From an uncultured Eubacteriales bacterium (GTDB taxonomy: Bacteria > Bacillota > Clostridia > Christensenellales > Aristaeellaceae): a DNA stretch of 63,868 bases. Made by a program: the position numbers and the translations under genes. This document shows positions 38,721 to 47,192 of this stretch, one piece after another; position 1 is the first letter of the stretch; every line of letters starts with the position of its first letter. The stretch is taken from positions 1 through 63,868 of the forward strand of contig CACWZP010000026.1 in assembly GCA_902765395.1 (NCBI GenBank), in the 5' to 3' direction. The notes beneath the pieces were generated by a model. That model ran no database searches. It had not been told where the DNA came from and saw nothing but the letters and a program-made list of their open reading frames with translations.

Positions 38721-41182
38721 AGCCCTATTTCAAGCGAATGATGATACTCTCCGGCATACTCGTGTTCGTGTTTGCCGCGTTTTTCCTGCGACTGAACTGG
38801 ATGATCCGCTTCCGAGGTGAGACCTACACCGAGCGCGCCGAGACCCGCTCCGCCAAGACCATCACCCTCTACGGCATGCGCGGCACCATCTACGACACCA
38901 ACATGGTGCCCCTGGCCTACGACCGCCGCAGCTTCAACGTCACCTTCTACCGCGACCCGCTGAAGAACAGCGACGCCGACCGCCTGGCCTACACCCAGAC
39001 GCTGGTGGACGTGATCAAGCTGGTGGAGTCCAACGGCAAGAGCACCGTCAACGACTTCTGGCTGAAGAAGGGCGAGGACGGCGTGTGGCGCTTTGACAGC
39101 GGCTCCGACAGCGCCGCCGTGGAGCAGACCCGGGAAAACCAGTGGCGCAGCAACTTCTACGTCGCCAAGGTGGACGAAAGGGACCTGTACCGCACGCTGG
39201 TGCAGAAGTACCGGGTGCTGGACGTGCTGGGCGCCGACGCCGACGAGGAAATGATCGTCAAGGTGCTGGCCCTCTGGCAGGAGAGCCGCATGAACGCCTT
39301 CAAGCCCACCCCCGTCACCATCGCCTACGACGTGGGCTATGAGACGGTTTCGGAAATCGAGGTGCGCTCGCTGGACCTGCTGGGCGTGGACGTGGAGGAG
39401 AGCTCCAGCCGGGTCTATCCCCAGGGCGAGACGGCCTGCCACGTGGTGGGCTACACCAGCAAGATCTCCGCCACCCAGCTGGAGACCTACCAGAACCAGG
39501 GCTACCCCAACGACGCCTACATCGGCTCTGACGGCGTGGAGCGCTCGCTGGAGGACCAGCTTTCCCCCTATATCCAGTATCGCCAGGGCAGCCGGGCCGT
39601 GGAGGTGGACACCCGCGGCAAGGCCGTGCGCGAGCTTTCCTACTCCGCGCCCACCGACGGCAACTCCGTGGTGCTGACCATCGACGTGGACCTGCAGAAC
39701 TACATGGCCGGGCGGCTGCAAAACGCCATCAAGACCATCCACGCCATCCAGGAGGATTCCCTGCGCTGGGGCCACTGGCTGCGCGAGAACGAGGACATCC
39801 TGAAGGAGTATGCGGAGGAGGGCCGCGAGATCAAGCTGGCGGAGACCGGCGCCATGGTGGCCATGGACCCCTACACCGGCCGGGTGCTGGGCATGGTGAG
39901 CGAGCCCAGCTACGACCTGAGCATGTTCAACGACGGCCGGGTGGATCCCTCGCTGTGGGACGCCGTGCTGACGGGCAACAACCCGCTTCTGAACCGCGCC
40001 ATCGGCACCAAGGACGCCCCCGGCTCCATATTCAAGATGTGCACCAGCCTGGCCGGCCTGTCCGAGGGCGTGATCACCGTGGACGAGATCATCAACGACC
40101 GCGCCGAGGGCTTCACCGAGACCAACAGCGACCGGCCCGCCAAGTGCTGGACCAGCCACCCGGAGGAGCACCAGAATCAGAACCTGGAGCGGGCGCTGAA
40201 GAACAGCTGCAACATGTACTTCTACACCGTGGGCTACCGGCTGGGCATCGACCGGCTTTACCAGTGGGCCGCGGCGCTGGGCCTGACCAGCAAGACCAAC
40301 ATCGAGCTGCCCGGCGAGGCCACCAGCTTCGTGGGCAACCAGCACATGCTGTACGACCCGGAAAACAGCGTCACCTGGCAGAACACCGCCAAGCCGCTTC
40401 TGACCTACACCGCCATGAAGACCACGCTGGAGGAGATCATCGCCGAGCGCAAGATGAACGTGTCCAGCGAGGTGCTGGAGAAGGCGCTGAGCGACCTGAT
40501 GAAGATCGCCATCAGCTACAACACCAAGGAGCAGTGGTACCAGCCCATCCGCGAGATATTGCAGTATGACATCGGGCTGCCCAGGGAGTACATCTCCAGC
40601 CACTACATGGTCAACACCTTCGTTACCTACCTGGCCGACATCTACTGGACGCCCAACGAGACCATCATGTGCGCCGTCGGCCAGTCCATCACCCAGATCA
40701 CGCCCGTGGCCGCCGCGCGCTACGTCAGCGCCATCGTGAACGGCGGCACCGTGTACGACGCCCAGATCGTGGACAAGATCATCGCGCCGGACGGCTCCGT
40801 GGTGCTGGAAAAGCAGCCCGTGGTGGCCAACCAGATCGACGCCGACCCCACCTTCATCGCCGCCATCCACGCCGGCATGGAGGACGTTACCGACGAGGTG
40901 GCCGGCGGTACGGCATCCAAGTACTTCCGCGACAGCAAGTACAAGATCGCCGCCAAGACCGGCACCTCCCAGAGAACCGAGCTGGACGTGGAGAACAACA
41001 GCTGGATGGTGGCCTACGCCCCGGCGGACAGCCCGAAGATCGTGGTGGTCTGCTACGTGCAGAACGGCTATGCCGGCGCCTACTCTGCTTACGCCGTCAA
41101 GCCCGTGATCGAATACTACCTGGACTCCCTCCAGCACAGCGAGAGCTTCACCGTGCCCACCGAGTTCACGATGGCGGACTGA
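38717..41182 (+). CDS. mrdA: penicillin-binding protein 2 (elongation transpeptidase)
   Basis: An 821-residue class B PBP: N-terminal membrane anchor (about residues 8-30), pedestal domain (GMRGTIYDTNMVPLAYDRRS), and transpeptidase domain with S437-x-x-K440 (GSIFK), S497-C-N and K747-T-G. It cross-links peptidoglycan during cell elongation with RodA. The TTG start at 38717 overlaps the mreD TGA and has GGAGG ten bases upstream. At 821 residues it is longer than the roughly 630-720 usual for the family, through insertions in the pedestal and around the active-site domain. Confidence 0.94.
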   Translation: MKPYFKRMMILSGILVFVFAAFFLRLNWMIRFRGETYTERAETRSAKTITLYGMRGTIYDTNMVPLAYDRRSFNVTFYRDPLKNSDADRLAYTQTLVDVIKLVESNGKSTVNDFWLKKGEDGVWRFDSGSDSAAVEQTRENQWRSNFYVAKVDERDLYRTLVQKYRVLDVLGADADEEMIVKVLALWQESRMNAFKPTPVTIAYDVGYETVSEIEVRSLDLLGVDVEESSSRVYPQGETACHVVGYTSKISATQLETYQNQGYPNDAYIGSDGVERSLEDQLSPYIQYRQGSRAVEVDTRGKAVRELSYSAPTDGNSVVLTIDVDLQNYMAGRLQNAIKTIHAIQEDSLRWGHWLRENEDILKEYAEEGREIKLAETGAMVAMDPYTGRVLGMVSEPSYDLSMFNDGRVDPSLWDAVLTGNNPLLNRAIGTKDAPGSIFKMCTSLAGLSEGVITVDEIINDRAEGFTETNSDRPAKCWTSHPEEHQNQNLERALKNSCNMYFYTVGYRLGIDRLYQWAAALGLTSKTNIELPGEATSFVGNQHMLYDPENSVTWQNTAKPLLTYTAMKTTLEEIIAERKMNVSSEVLEKALSDLMKIAISYNTKEQWYQPIREILQYDIGLPREYISSHYMVNTFVTYLADIYWTPNETIMCAVGQSITQITPVAAARYVSAIVNGGTVYDAQIVDKIIAPDGSVVLEKQPVVANQIDADPTFIAAIHAGMEDVTDEVAGGTASKYFRDSKYKIAAKTGTSQRTELDVENNSWMVAYAPADSPKIVVVCYVQNGYAGAYSAYAVKPVIEYYLDSLQHSESFTVPTEFTMAD

Positions 41183-41205
41183 ATCAACAGAGTTGTGGGT
41201 TGAGC

Positions 41206-41258
41206 GTTCAGAGTTCATATAAAGGATGCAACTCCAGGCGATTCGCTGAACTCTGAAC
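41206..41258. repeat. GTTCAGAGTTCA inverted repeat
   Basis: GTTCAGAGTTCA (41206-41217) and its complement TGAACTCTGAAC (41247-41258) form a 12-base-pair stem in the mrdA-rodA junction. Similar AACTCTAAACTCTA words occur before mreB (about 35499) and after rodA (about 42707). Confidence 0.65.
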
Positions 41259-41295
41259 TCTCAAGTGTACAGAACAACAGCAGCAGGAAAAAAGT

Positions 41296-42543
41296 ATGCT
41301 ATCCAGAATCAAAGCATTTTTCAAGTACATCAAGGACAACCGGTTCGACAGGAGCCTGATGAAGTATTTCGACTGGCCCCTGTTTATCATCGTGCTGGTC
41401 ATCTCGCTGTTCGGCGTGGTGTGCATCTTCTCGGCCACCTCCTCCCAGGTGGTGGAGCAGCCCGCGAACGTGATCGAGATGCTCGAGACCCAGTCCATCA
41501 CCTATCCCCGACTGCAGCTGCTCTGGATCGGCGCGGGGCTGATCGCCATGTCGTTCATCATCTTCTTCCCCTACCAGCTCTACGAGCGCTACGCCAACAC
41601 CATCTACGCGGCGCAGATCGTGCTTCTGACGCTGACGCTGCTGCTGGCCCGCGCCGGCCGCGGCGGCATGACCGCCTTCTTCAACTGGGGCAGCGACCGC
41701 GGCTTCCAGCCGTCGGAGGTGTGCAAGATCGCCATCATCATCGCCCTGTCGAAGGCCTTCTGCGTGCGCACGAAGCCCATCATGACCATCCACGACATCA
41801 TCCCGCTGACCATCTACGTGGGCATCCCCATCGTGCTGGTCGTGGCCCAGCCGGACTTCGGCACGGCGCTGGTGTACGTGGCCGTGTTCAGCGTGATGGT
41901 GTTCGTGTCCGGCACCAACAGCAAGCTGATCTGGGGCGTGCTGGGCGTGATGGTGCTGCTGCTGATCCCGCTGTGGTACTTCATGAACAACTCCGGCTCG
42001 GACAACTTCCGCTTCACCCGCATACTGATGTGGCTGAACCCGGAGGCCTACCCGGACGAGGCGCGCCAGATCATCAACGGCCAGATCGCCATCGGCTCCG
42101 GCGGCGTGTTCGGCAAGGGCATCGTGAGCCCCGGCAGCTTCGCCTCCCTGGGCTACATCTCCGACGACCACACCGACTTCATCTTCGCCATCGTGTGCGA
42201 ATCCTTCGGCCTGGTGGGCGGCGCGGCGCTGGTGCTGGCCTACGTGCTGCTGATCGCGCGGCTGATCATATTGGCCGTGCGCACCGAAGACCCCTACGGC
42301 TCCTACCTGATCGTGGGCGTGATGGCCATGATCCTGTTCCACGTGGTGGAAAACATCGGCATGGTGATCGGCCTGCTGCCCGTCACCGGCATCCCATTGC
42401 CATTCGTCAGCTACGGCGGCAGCAACATGCTCACCTCCATGATGGGCATCGGACTGGTGCTGAACGTGGTCATGCGCTCCCGCCAGCACGAACAGCGACA
42501 GCATACCGCCACGGAGCGGGTGCTGTCGTTGAAGAGAGATTAG
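41296..42543 (+). CDS. rodA: RodA/FtsW-family glycosyltransferase
   Basis: A 415-residue SEDS protein with about ten membrane segments; hallmarks are VAQPDFGTALVY, GSGGVFGKGIVSPG, DDHTDFIFAIVCESFGLVGG and GLLPVTGIPLPFVSYGGSNM. SEDS proteins polymerise glycan strands from lipid II with a class B PBP partner, here the adjacent MrdA. The ribosome site (AGGAAAAAAGT) is weak, and an inverted repeat lies just upstream. Confidence 0.95.
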   Translation: MLSRIKAFFKYIKDNRFDRSLMKYFDWPLFIIVLVISLFGVVCIFSATSSQVVEQPANVIEMLETQSITYPRLQLLWIGAGLIAMSFIIFFPYQLYERYANTIYAAQIVLLTLTLLLARAGRGGMTAFFNWGSDRGFQPSEVCKIAIIIALSKAFCVRTKPIMTIHDIIPLTIYVGIPIVLVVAQPDFGTALVYVAVFSVMVFVSGTNSKLIWGVLGVMVLLLIPLWYFMNNSGSDNFRFTRILMWLNPEAYPDEARQIINGQIAIGSGGVFGKGIVSPGSFASLGYISDDHTDFIFAIVCESFGLVGGAALVLAYVLLIARLIILAVRTEDPYGSYLIVGVMAMILFHVVENIGMVIGLLPVTGIPLPFVSYGGSNMLTSMMGIGLVLNVVMRSRQHEQRQHTATERVLSLKRD

Positions 42544-42551
42544 CCGGAGAA

Positions 42552-42686
42552 CCGGATTGCCACGTCGCTTCACTCCTCGCATTGACCCAGTACCGGCCTC
42601 GATCTGCCATTTCTATAGAAAAATATGGTTCGAATCAGAAACAACGTCATTGCGAGGAAGCCCGCAGGGCTGACGTGGCAATCCGG
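42552..42686. mobile_element. MITE-like element with 15-bp perfect terminal inverted repeats
   Basis: CCGGATTGCCACGTC (42552-42566) is perfectly inverted as GACGTGGCAATCCGG (42672-42686); inside, TCCTCGCATTGAC and GTCATTGCGAGGAAGC extend the palindrome. The element is 135 bases, non-coding and sits between rodA and the spoIVFA-like gene. Confidence 0.75.
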
Positions 42687-42727
42687 CCATCTGGCTAACT
42701 ATTCCAAACTCTCAACTCTATTTTCTC

Positions 42728-42759
42728 CCCCTCCCGCATACGCTTGAGCGACGGGAGGG
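42728..42759. terminator. hairpin before the spoIVFA-like gene
   Basis: CCCTCCCGC and GCGACGGGAGGG form a stem followed by ATTTT, seven bases before the start codon; the right arm supplies the GGGAGGG ribosome site. It could terminate rodA or sequester the ribosome site. Confidence 0.55.
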
Positions 42760-42765
42760 ATTTTC

Positions 42766-43521
42766 ATGTCTGAAAACAGCACGCTGCAGATTCACACCCA
42801 GCTGCCACCGGACGCGGCGCAGGTGAGGCCGGCGGAGGTCGTACCGCGGAAGAAGCGGCGGAGGGGAGCGCCATCCGGCAGGGACGGGGCGGTTCACCCA
42901 ACCCGACCAGGCAAGCATCACGCCCCCGGCAGGCCCCCCATGGCGAAACCCCGGCGCAGGGCCACCTTCTCCGAGCGCCTGCTGCGCAACAGCGCCATCG
43001 CCTGCGCGGTGCTGCTGGGCGTGCTGGCGCTGGGCAACGTGCGCCAGCCCTGGGCGCAGAAGGCCAGCGAGGGCGTGCGCCGGGCGCTGACCATGCGCAT
43101 CGACCTGGATGATTCCCTGGGCGAGCTCACCTTCGTGCGCAGCCTGATGCCGGAGTCTGCGCTGGTGTTCATGAACGTGTCCGGCGGCAGCCAGCTGACC
43201 CGGCCCGTGGACGCGGCGGTGCGCCACAGCTGGACCGCCCTGCAGCCCTGGACGCTGTTCGACGGCGCGGGCGAGGACGTGAAGTGCGCCGCGGCGGGCA
43301 CGGTCACGGCGGTCAGCGCGCTGTCCAGCGGCGGCTTCGGCGTGCTGGTGGACCACGGCGAGGGGCTGGAGAGCGCCTACGCGAACCTGTCGGAGGTATC
43401 CGTCCGGCAGGGCGACAGCGTGAACCGGGGCGACCGCCTGGGCGCGTGCGGCGAGGGGCTGTATTTCGAGCTGCGGCAGGGCGGCGAGTCCATCGACCCG
43501 GCGGAAAGGCTGGCGCTGTAG
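42766..43521 (+). CDS. spoIVFA: degenerate M23 (SpoIVFA-like) membrane protein
   Basis: A 251-residue protein with a basic, Pro-rich cytoplasmic tail, one membrane segment (AIACAVLLGVLALG, about residues 75-90) and a C-terminal LytM-like fold (GVLVDHGEGLESAYANLSEV, VNRGDRLGACGEGLYFEL). The HLHFE metal site of active M23 peptidases is GLYFE here, so it is not expected to be catalytic. This, and its position one base before a SpoIVFB-like gene, match SpoIVFA, which regulates sigma-K processing on the forespore membrane. Sequence similarity alone is weak. Confidence 0.7.
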   Translation: MSENSTLQIHTQLPPDAAQVRPAEVVPRKKRRRGAPSGRDGAVHPTRPGKHHAPGRPPMAKPRRRATFSERLLRNSAIACAVLLGVLALGNVRQPWAQKASEGVRRALTMRIDLDDSLGELTFVRSLMPESALVFMNVSGGSQLTRPVDAAVRHSWTALQPWTLFDGAGEDVKCAAAGTVTAVSALSSGGFGVLVDHGEGLESAYANLSEVSVRQGDSVNRGDRLGACGEGLYFELRQGGESIDPAERLAL

Positions 43522-43522
43522 C

Positions 43523-44380
43523 GTGGCGCTGACCCTGGGCAGGACGAAGCTGCTGGCCCATCCGCTGGCGCTGCTGGTGCTCATCCTGGCGCTGGCACTG
43601 GGCGCGCGGGAGGAAGCGGCGGCGCTGATGATCGGCCTGACCGTCCACGAGGCCGGGCACCTGCTGGCGGCCCGGGCGCTGGGCGTGAGCGTGCGCCAGC
43701 TTCGGCTGATGCCCTTCGGCGGGGCCATCCAGCTGGAGAATCCCTATGCCATCCCGCCGGGAAAGCTGCTGGCGGTGGCGACGGCGGGGCCCGCGGGCAG
43801 CCTGCTGTGCCTGATCGCCTCGGCGGCGCTGGCCCACTGGCGCGCCCTCTCCCCCGGGCTCGCGCTGGCGCTGGCCCACGTGAACCTGGTGCTGATGCTG
43901 TTCAACCTGCTGCCGGCGCTGCCCCTGGACGGCGGGCGGATGCTCTATGCGCTGCTGTGCGACCGGATGGGCCGGGCGCGGGCGGTGGAGCTGGGCATCC
44001 TGCTGGGGCGGATCGCGGCGGCGCTGCTGATCGCCCTGGCCGGGGCCTCGGCGCTCATCGTGCGCCGGGTGAACCTGTCGCCGGTGTTCGCGGCGGTGTT
44101 CCTGCTCACCTCGGCGGGCGACGAGCGCCGCGCCCTGTCCGGGGCGAATTTGAAGGCGCTGGTGGGATCCCTCGCGCCGATATCGAAGCCCGTGCCCGCG
44201 CGGCTCGTCGCCGTGGACGAGGATTGCGACGCCCACACCGCCCTGCGCGCCGCCCGGGCCGACGCCCACACCCTCTACGCCGTGTACAGCGGCAGCCGCC
44301 TCATTCGCCTGACGGACGAGCGGCGGCTGCTGGAGGCGGTCATCCGGCGGGACGGGGACGCCCGGGTCCTGGACGCCTGA
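43523..44380 (+). CDS. spoIVFB: SpoIVFB-like site-2 protease (M50)
   Basis: A 285-residue intramembrane zinc protease: HEAGH at 42-46, LLPALPLDGGRM with Asp136, about six membrane segments, and a C-terminal CBS-like part (about 200-280). Length and layout match SpoIVFB, which releases active sigma-K from its pro-form in the mother cell. The GTG start is one base past the stop of the spoIVFA-like gene. It implies that this lineage sporulates or did so recently. Confidence 0.88.
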   Translation: MALTLGRTKLLAHPLALLVLILALALGAREEAAALMIGLTVHEAGHLLAARALGVSVRQLRLMPFGGAIQLENPYAIPPGKLLAVATAGPAGSLLCLIASAALAHWRALSPGLALALAHVNLVLMLFNLLPALPLDGGRMLYALLCDRMGRARAVELGILLGRIAAALLIALAGASALIVRRVNLSPVFAAVFLLTSAGDERRALSGANLKALVGSLAPISKPVPARLVAVDEDCDAHTALRAARADAHTLYAVYSGSRLIRLTDERRLLEAVIRRDGDARVLDA

Positions 44381-44386
44381 CGGCCG

Positions 44387-44740
44387 TCATCTCCATGTGC
44401 CGTACAGCCTGCCCCATCCCCCGCAGCGGGGCTCCGGCGGCGGCAACGGCCGACCGCCAGGCCGGCAGGGCCGCGGCCTGGGCGGACAGGGCCGGCAGCA
44501 ATCCCGATCCGGCTCCTTCCTGACGCACACCACCAGGTTGCCGCAGCCGTCCAGGCCCAGCAGCACCTCGGCGTACTCCCCCGGCCGGCAGGGGTTCTCT
44601 ATCGTCACGCGGCGCGGGCAGCGCAGCTCGGGCAGCCTCTCGCCGGGGCCTTCGCCGCCGAACACGGGCACCCGCAGGCACTCCCCGCCATCGCACCCGG
44701 GCCGCAGCGCCGGGTACAGCGGCATCGTCTCATAATACAT
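44387..44740 (-). CDS. Cys/Pro-rich hypothetical protein
   Basis: A 117-residue protein I do not recognise. It has nine or so cysteines, a central VTIENPCRPGEYAEVLLGLDGCGNLVVCV that looks like a beta-rich fold, and a C-terminal Cys/Pro/Arg tail (DRDCCRPCPPRPRPCRPGG). No signal peptide or membrane segment. Cys-rich small proteins beside sporulation genes are often coat components, but that is only context. It converges on the SpoIVFB-like gene with six bases between. Its own ribosome site is poor. Confidence 0.5.
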   Translation of the reverse strand: MYYETMPLYPALRPGCDGGECLRVPVFGGEGPGERLPELRCPRRVTIENPCRPGEYAEVLLGLDGCGNLVVCVRKEPDRDCCRPCPPRPRPCRPGGRPLPPPEPRCGGWGRLYGTWR

Positions 44741-44768
44741 CCTTCAACGCCTCACTTTCCCATCGTCG

Positions 44769-44784
44769 CCGGGCGCGCGCCCGG
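44769..44784. repeat. 16-bp perfect GC palindrome
   Basis: CCGGGCGCGCGCCCGG followed by TCTGTTTT lies between the divergent starts of the Cys-rich gene and the YitT gene. It could be a terminator or an operator. Confidence 0.5.
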
Positions 44785-44825
44785 TCTGTTTTATCACTAT
44801 GCCACTGGAAAGCGATGCGTTCCTG

Positions 44826-44854
44826 TTGAATTTGCGCCGGTTTTGTGATAAACT
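44826..44854 (+). promoter_or_regulatory. promoter of the YitT gene
   Basis: TTGAAT (44826-44831), 17-base spacer, TAAACT (44849-44854) with a TG one base before the -10. Confidence 0.6.
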
Positions 44855-44881
44855 GATTGAGCTGTCAATGGGAGGAAGAGT

Positions 44882-45724
44882 ATGAGCAAGACGCTGCGCA
44901 CGGAACTGAAAAACGATCTACTTATCGTGTTGGGCCTGCTGGTGGCCGCCGCGGCCTACCGGTTGTACCTGGTGCCCAACCAGGTGGTGGCCGGGGGCTT
45001 CACGGGCGTGGGCCAGCTGCTGAACCACCTGATGGGCGTGGGCGTGGGCACGGTGAACATACTGCTGAACGTGCCGCTGTTCCTGATCTCGATGAAGTCC
45101 ATGGGCATCAAGTTCGGCGTGCGTTCGCTGATCGCCATGGTGCTGCTGTCGCTGCTCATCGACCACATTCCCCTGCCCCCCGCCACGGACGACATGATGC
45201 TGGCGGCGGTCTACGGCGGCGCCATCAGCGGCATCGGCTTCGGCCTGATCCTGCGGGGCAGCGCCACCACCGGCGGCACGGACATGCTGGCCTCGCTTCT
45301 GCACCGGGTGGTGCCGGTGCTGAAGGTGAGCTACGCCATATTCTTCTTCGATGGCCTGGTGATCATCGCCAGCGCCTTCGCCTTCGAGCCCCAGGCCGCC
45401 ATGTACGGCCTGATCAGCACCTTCCTGTGCAACGTGCTGATCGACCTGGTGTTGGAGGGCCCCAACTCCGCCCACTCGTTCTTCATCATCTCCGACAAGA
45501 GCGAGGAGATCGCGGCCAAGATCCTGAAGGAGATGGATCGCGGCGTCACGGCGCTGGAGGCCACGGGCATGTACAGCCACAGTCACAAGCAGGTGCTGCT
45601 GTGCGTGGTCAACCGCTTCGAGACGCTGCGCCTGCGCCGCATCATATTCGAGGCGGACCCCCGCGCCTTCGTGATCTCCAACAAGACCAACGAGGTGCTG
45701 GGCGAGGGATTCAAGCCGGTTTAG
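44882..45724 (+). CDS. YitT family membrane protein
   Basis: A 280-residue protein with five or six membrane segments (YRLYLVPNQVVAGGFTGVGQ, YGGAISGIGFGLILRGSATTGGTD) and a C-terminal DUF2179 domain (FFIISDKSEEIAAKILKEM, LLCVVNRFETLRLRRII). The YitT/YvjA family is thought to transport a small anion or metabolite; none is assigned. GGGAGG precedes the ATG. A terminator hairpin (45739-45770) follows. Confidence 0.9.
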   Translation: MSKTLRTELKNDLLIVLGLLVAAAAYRLYLVPNQVVAGGFTGVGQLLNHLMGVGVGTVNILLNVPLFLISMKSMGIKFGVRSLIAMVLLSLLIDHIPLPPATDDMMLAAVYGGAISGIGFGLILRGSATTGGTDMLASLLHRVVPVLKVSYAIFFFDGLVIIASAFAFEPQAAMYGLISTFLCNVLIDLVLEGPNSAHSFFIISDKSEEIAAKILKEMDRGVTALEATGMYSHSHKQVLLCVVNRFETLRLRRIIFEADPRAFVISNKTNEVLGEGFKPV

Positions 45725-45738
45725 ACAACGCTGCTGAT

Positions 45739-45772
45739 GGACCGGGACGGCATCCGCCGCCCCGGTCTTGCT
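45739..45772 (+). terminator. YitT terminator
   Basis: GACCGGGACGG pairs with CCGCCCCGGTC and is followed by TTGCTTTG. Confidence 0.65.
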
Positions 45773-45829
45773 TTGCCAAAATTATACTATTGGTATAAAA
45801 TATAATATCCTATCAGTATTGACGGTGGC

Positions 45830-45858
45830 TTCACATTTGCCGGCAGCCATGCTACAAT
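45830..45858 (+). promoter_or_regulatory. promoter of the HTH-TPR gene
   Basis: TTCACA (45830-45835), 17-base spacer, TACAAT (45853-45858) with an extended TG. Confidence 0.6.
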
Positions 45859-45889
45859 GATTTCACAAACCGCGAAGGGAGGCGGCGAC

Positions 45890-46969
45890 ATGAACATCAA
45901 GCTCGCCGAGAACATCCGATCCTCAAGGAAGGCCCGAGGGCTCACCCAGGAGCAGCTGGCGGAGGTGCTGGGCGTCACCGTAGGAGCGGTGCACAAGTGG
46001 GAGACGCGGCTGTCCGTGCCGGAGCTTCCGCTGATCGTGGAGATGGCGGACTTCTTCGACACCTCCGTGGACGCACTGCTGGGCTACGAGCTGAAGGACA
46101 ACCGCCTGGACGAGACCGTTGGCCGCATCTGGCGCTGCCACAGCGAAAAGAACCGGGAAGGCCTCAATGAAGTGGAAAAGGCGCTGAAGAAGTATCCCAA
46201 CGCCTTCCCCGTCGCCTACGCGGGCGCGACGCTCTATCACGGCATCGGCATGGAGGCGAAGGACGCCACGCTGCTGCGCCGCGCGCTGGAGCTTTATGAA
46301 AAGGCGCGCCAGCTGCTGCCCCAGAACCGGGACACCGGCATCAGCGAGCAGACCCTCTGCGGTTCCATCTCCCAGGTGTACTTTGCCCTGGGCGAGAAGG
46401 AAAAGGCCATCGAGCTGGCCAAGGCGCACAATGCCGGTCGCCTCTACAGCGCGATGATCGGGGAGGTGCTGGCCGTGGAGATGGGCCAAACGGACGAGGC
46501 GGTTCCCTACCTGTCCCAGGGATTTACGATGACCTTCAACAACATTATCTACACCGTGATCGGCTATGCGGCCGTCTATCGCGCGCGCCGCGACACGGTA
46601 AACGGCACGGCCGTGCTGCAATGGGGTATCCTGTCCCTGCGCGCCCTCAAGGCATCCGACCGGCCGGATTTCATCGACAAGCTCTGCGCGTTCTTCCATG
46701 CCTTTCTCGCCGGCTTCCAGTTGGCCGCGGGAGACGATGCCGCCGCCCGGGATTCCCTGGCCACAGCCGTCGCCCTGGCCCGCGCCTTCGATGCCGCACC
46801 GGACTGTAGCTGCCGGAACCTGTTGTTTATCGCTGACTGGCACCGGGACGACGCTTACTACGATGCCCTTGGCGCAACGGCTATGGAAGCGGTTGAGAAC
46901 GCGCTGAGCGACATGAACAACGAAAAACTGAACGCCATCTGGAAGGAGTTGGATTTAAATGACGCATAG
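45890..46969 (+). CDS. HTH-TPR regulator
   Basis: A 359-residue protein with an XRE helix-turn-helix in residues 1-65 (RGLTQEQLAEVLGVTVGAVHKWETRLSVPE), followed by a helical repeat domain of TPR-like units (ALELYEKARQLLPQN, SQVYFALGEKEKAIELA). The plan resembles peptide-sensing RRNPP regulators, though such TPR tails also bind other ligands. The last codons overlap a 65-codon gene by 11 bases. GGGAGG lies seven bases before the ATG. Confidence 0.82.
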   Translation: MNIKLAENIRSSRKARGLTQEQLAEVLGVTVGAVHKWETRLSVPELPLIVEMADFFDTSVDALLGYELKDNRLDETVGRIWRCHSEKNREGLNEVEKALKKYPNAFPVAYAGATLYHGIGMEAKDATLLRRALELYEKARQLLPQNRDTGISEQTLCGSISQVYFALGEKEKAIELAKAHNAGRLYSAMIGEVLAVEMGQTDEAVPYLSQGFTMTFNNIIYTVIGYAAVYRARRDTVNGTAVLQWGILSLRALKASDRPDFIDKLCAFFHAFLAGFQLAAGDDAAARDSLATAVALARAFDAAPDCSCRNLLFIADWHRDDAYYDALGATAMEAVENALSDMNNEKLNAIWKELDLNDA

Positions 46970-47156
46970 CAATTTCAGAAGGCCCGGCGCGTCCAAGCGC
47001 AGCGATGTCGAGCAGCTCTTTGCCTCCCGGGGCCACTGCGACGGCTTCCCAGCGTTCTACCGCAACCTGCGCCTGGACGAGCCCAGGGGCATCGAGGATC
47101 TCGTCTGTGCCCACCAGCTGTACCTGTATCTGGTTGACCTGAAGAACCTGAAGTGA
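46959..47156 (+). CDS. small protein coupled to the HTH-TPR regulator
   Basis: A 65-residue basic protein with no recognised family. It starts inside the last codons of the regulator, with GGAAGGAG about ten bases before its ATG, so it is very likely translated from the same mRNA. It has no signal peptide or membrane segment. The C-terminal half (FYRNLRLDEPRGIEDLVCAH) looks like a compact helical domain. It may be a partner or modulator of the regulator. A secreted pheromone precursor is less likely because no export signal is seen. Confidence 0.6.
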   Translation: MTHSNFRRPGASKRSDVEQLFASRGHCDGFPAFYRNLRLDEPRGIEDLVCAHQLYLYLVDLKNLK

Positions 47157-47160
47157 TGAA

Positions 47161-47187
47161 GGGGGCTGTCGCACAGCGGCAGCCCCT
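47161..47187. terminator. hairpin between converging genes
   Basis: GGGGCTG and CAGCCCC form a stem after the small gene's stop; the T-run is poor. Confidence 0.45.
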
Positions 47188-47192
47188 GCTGC

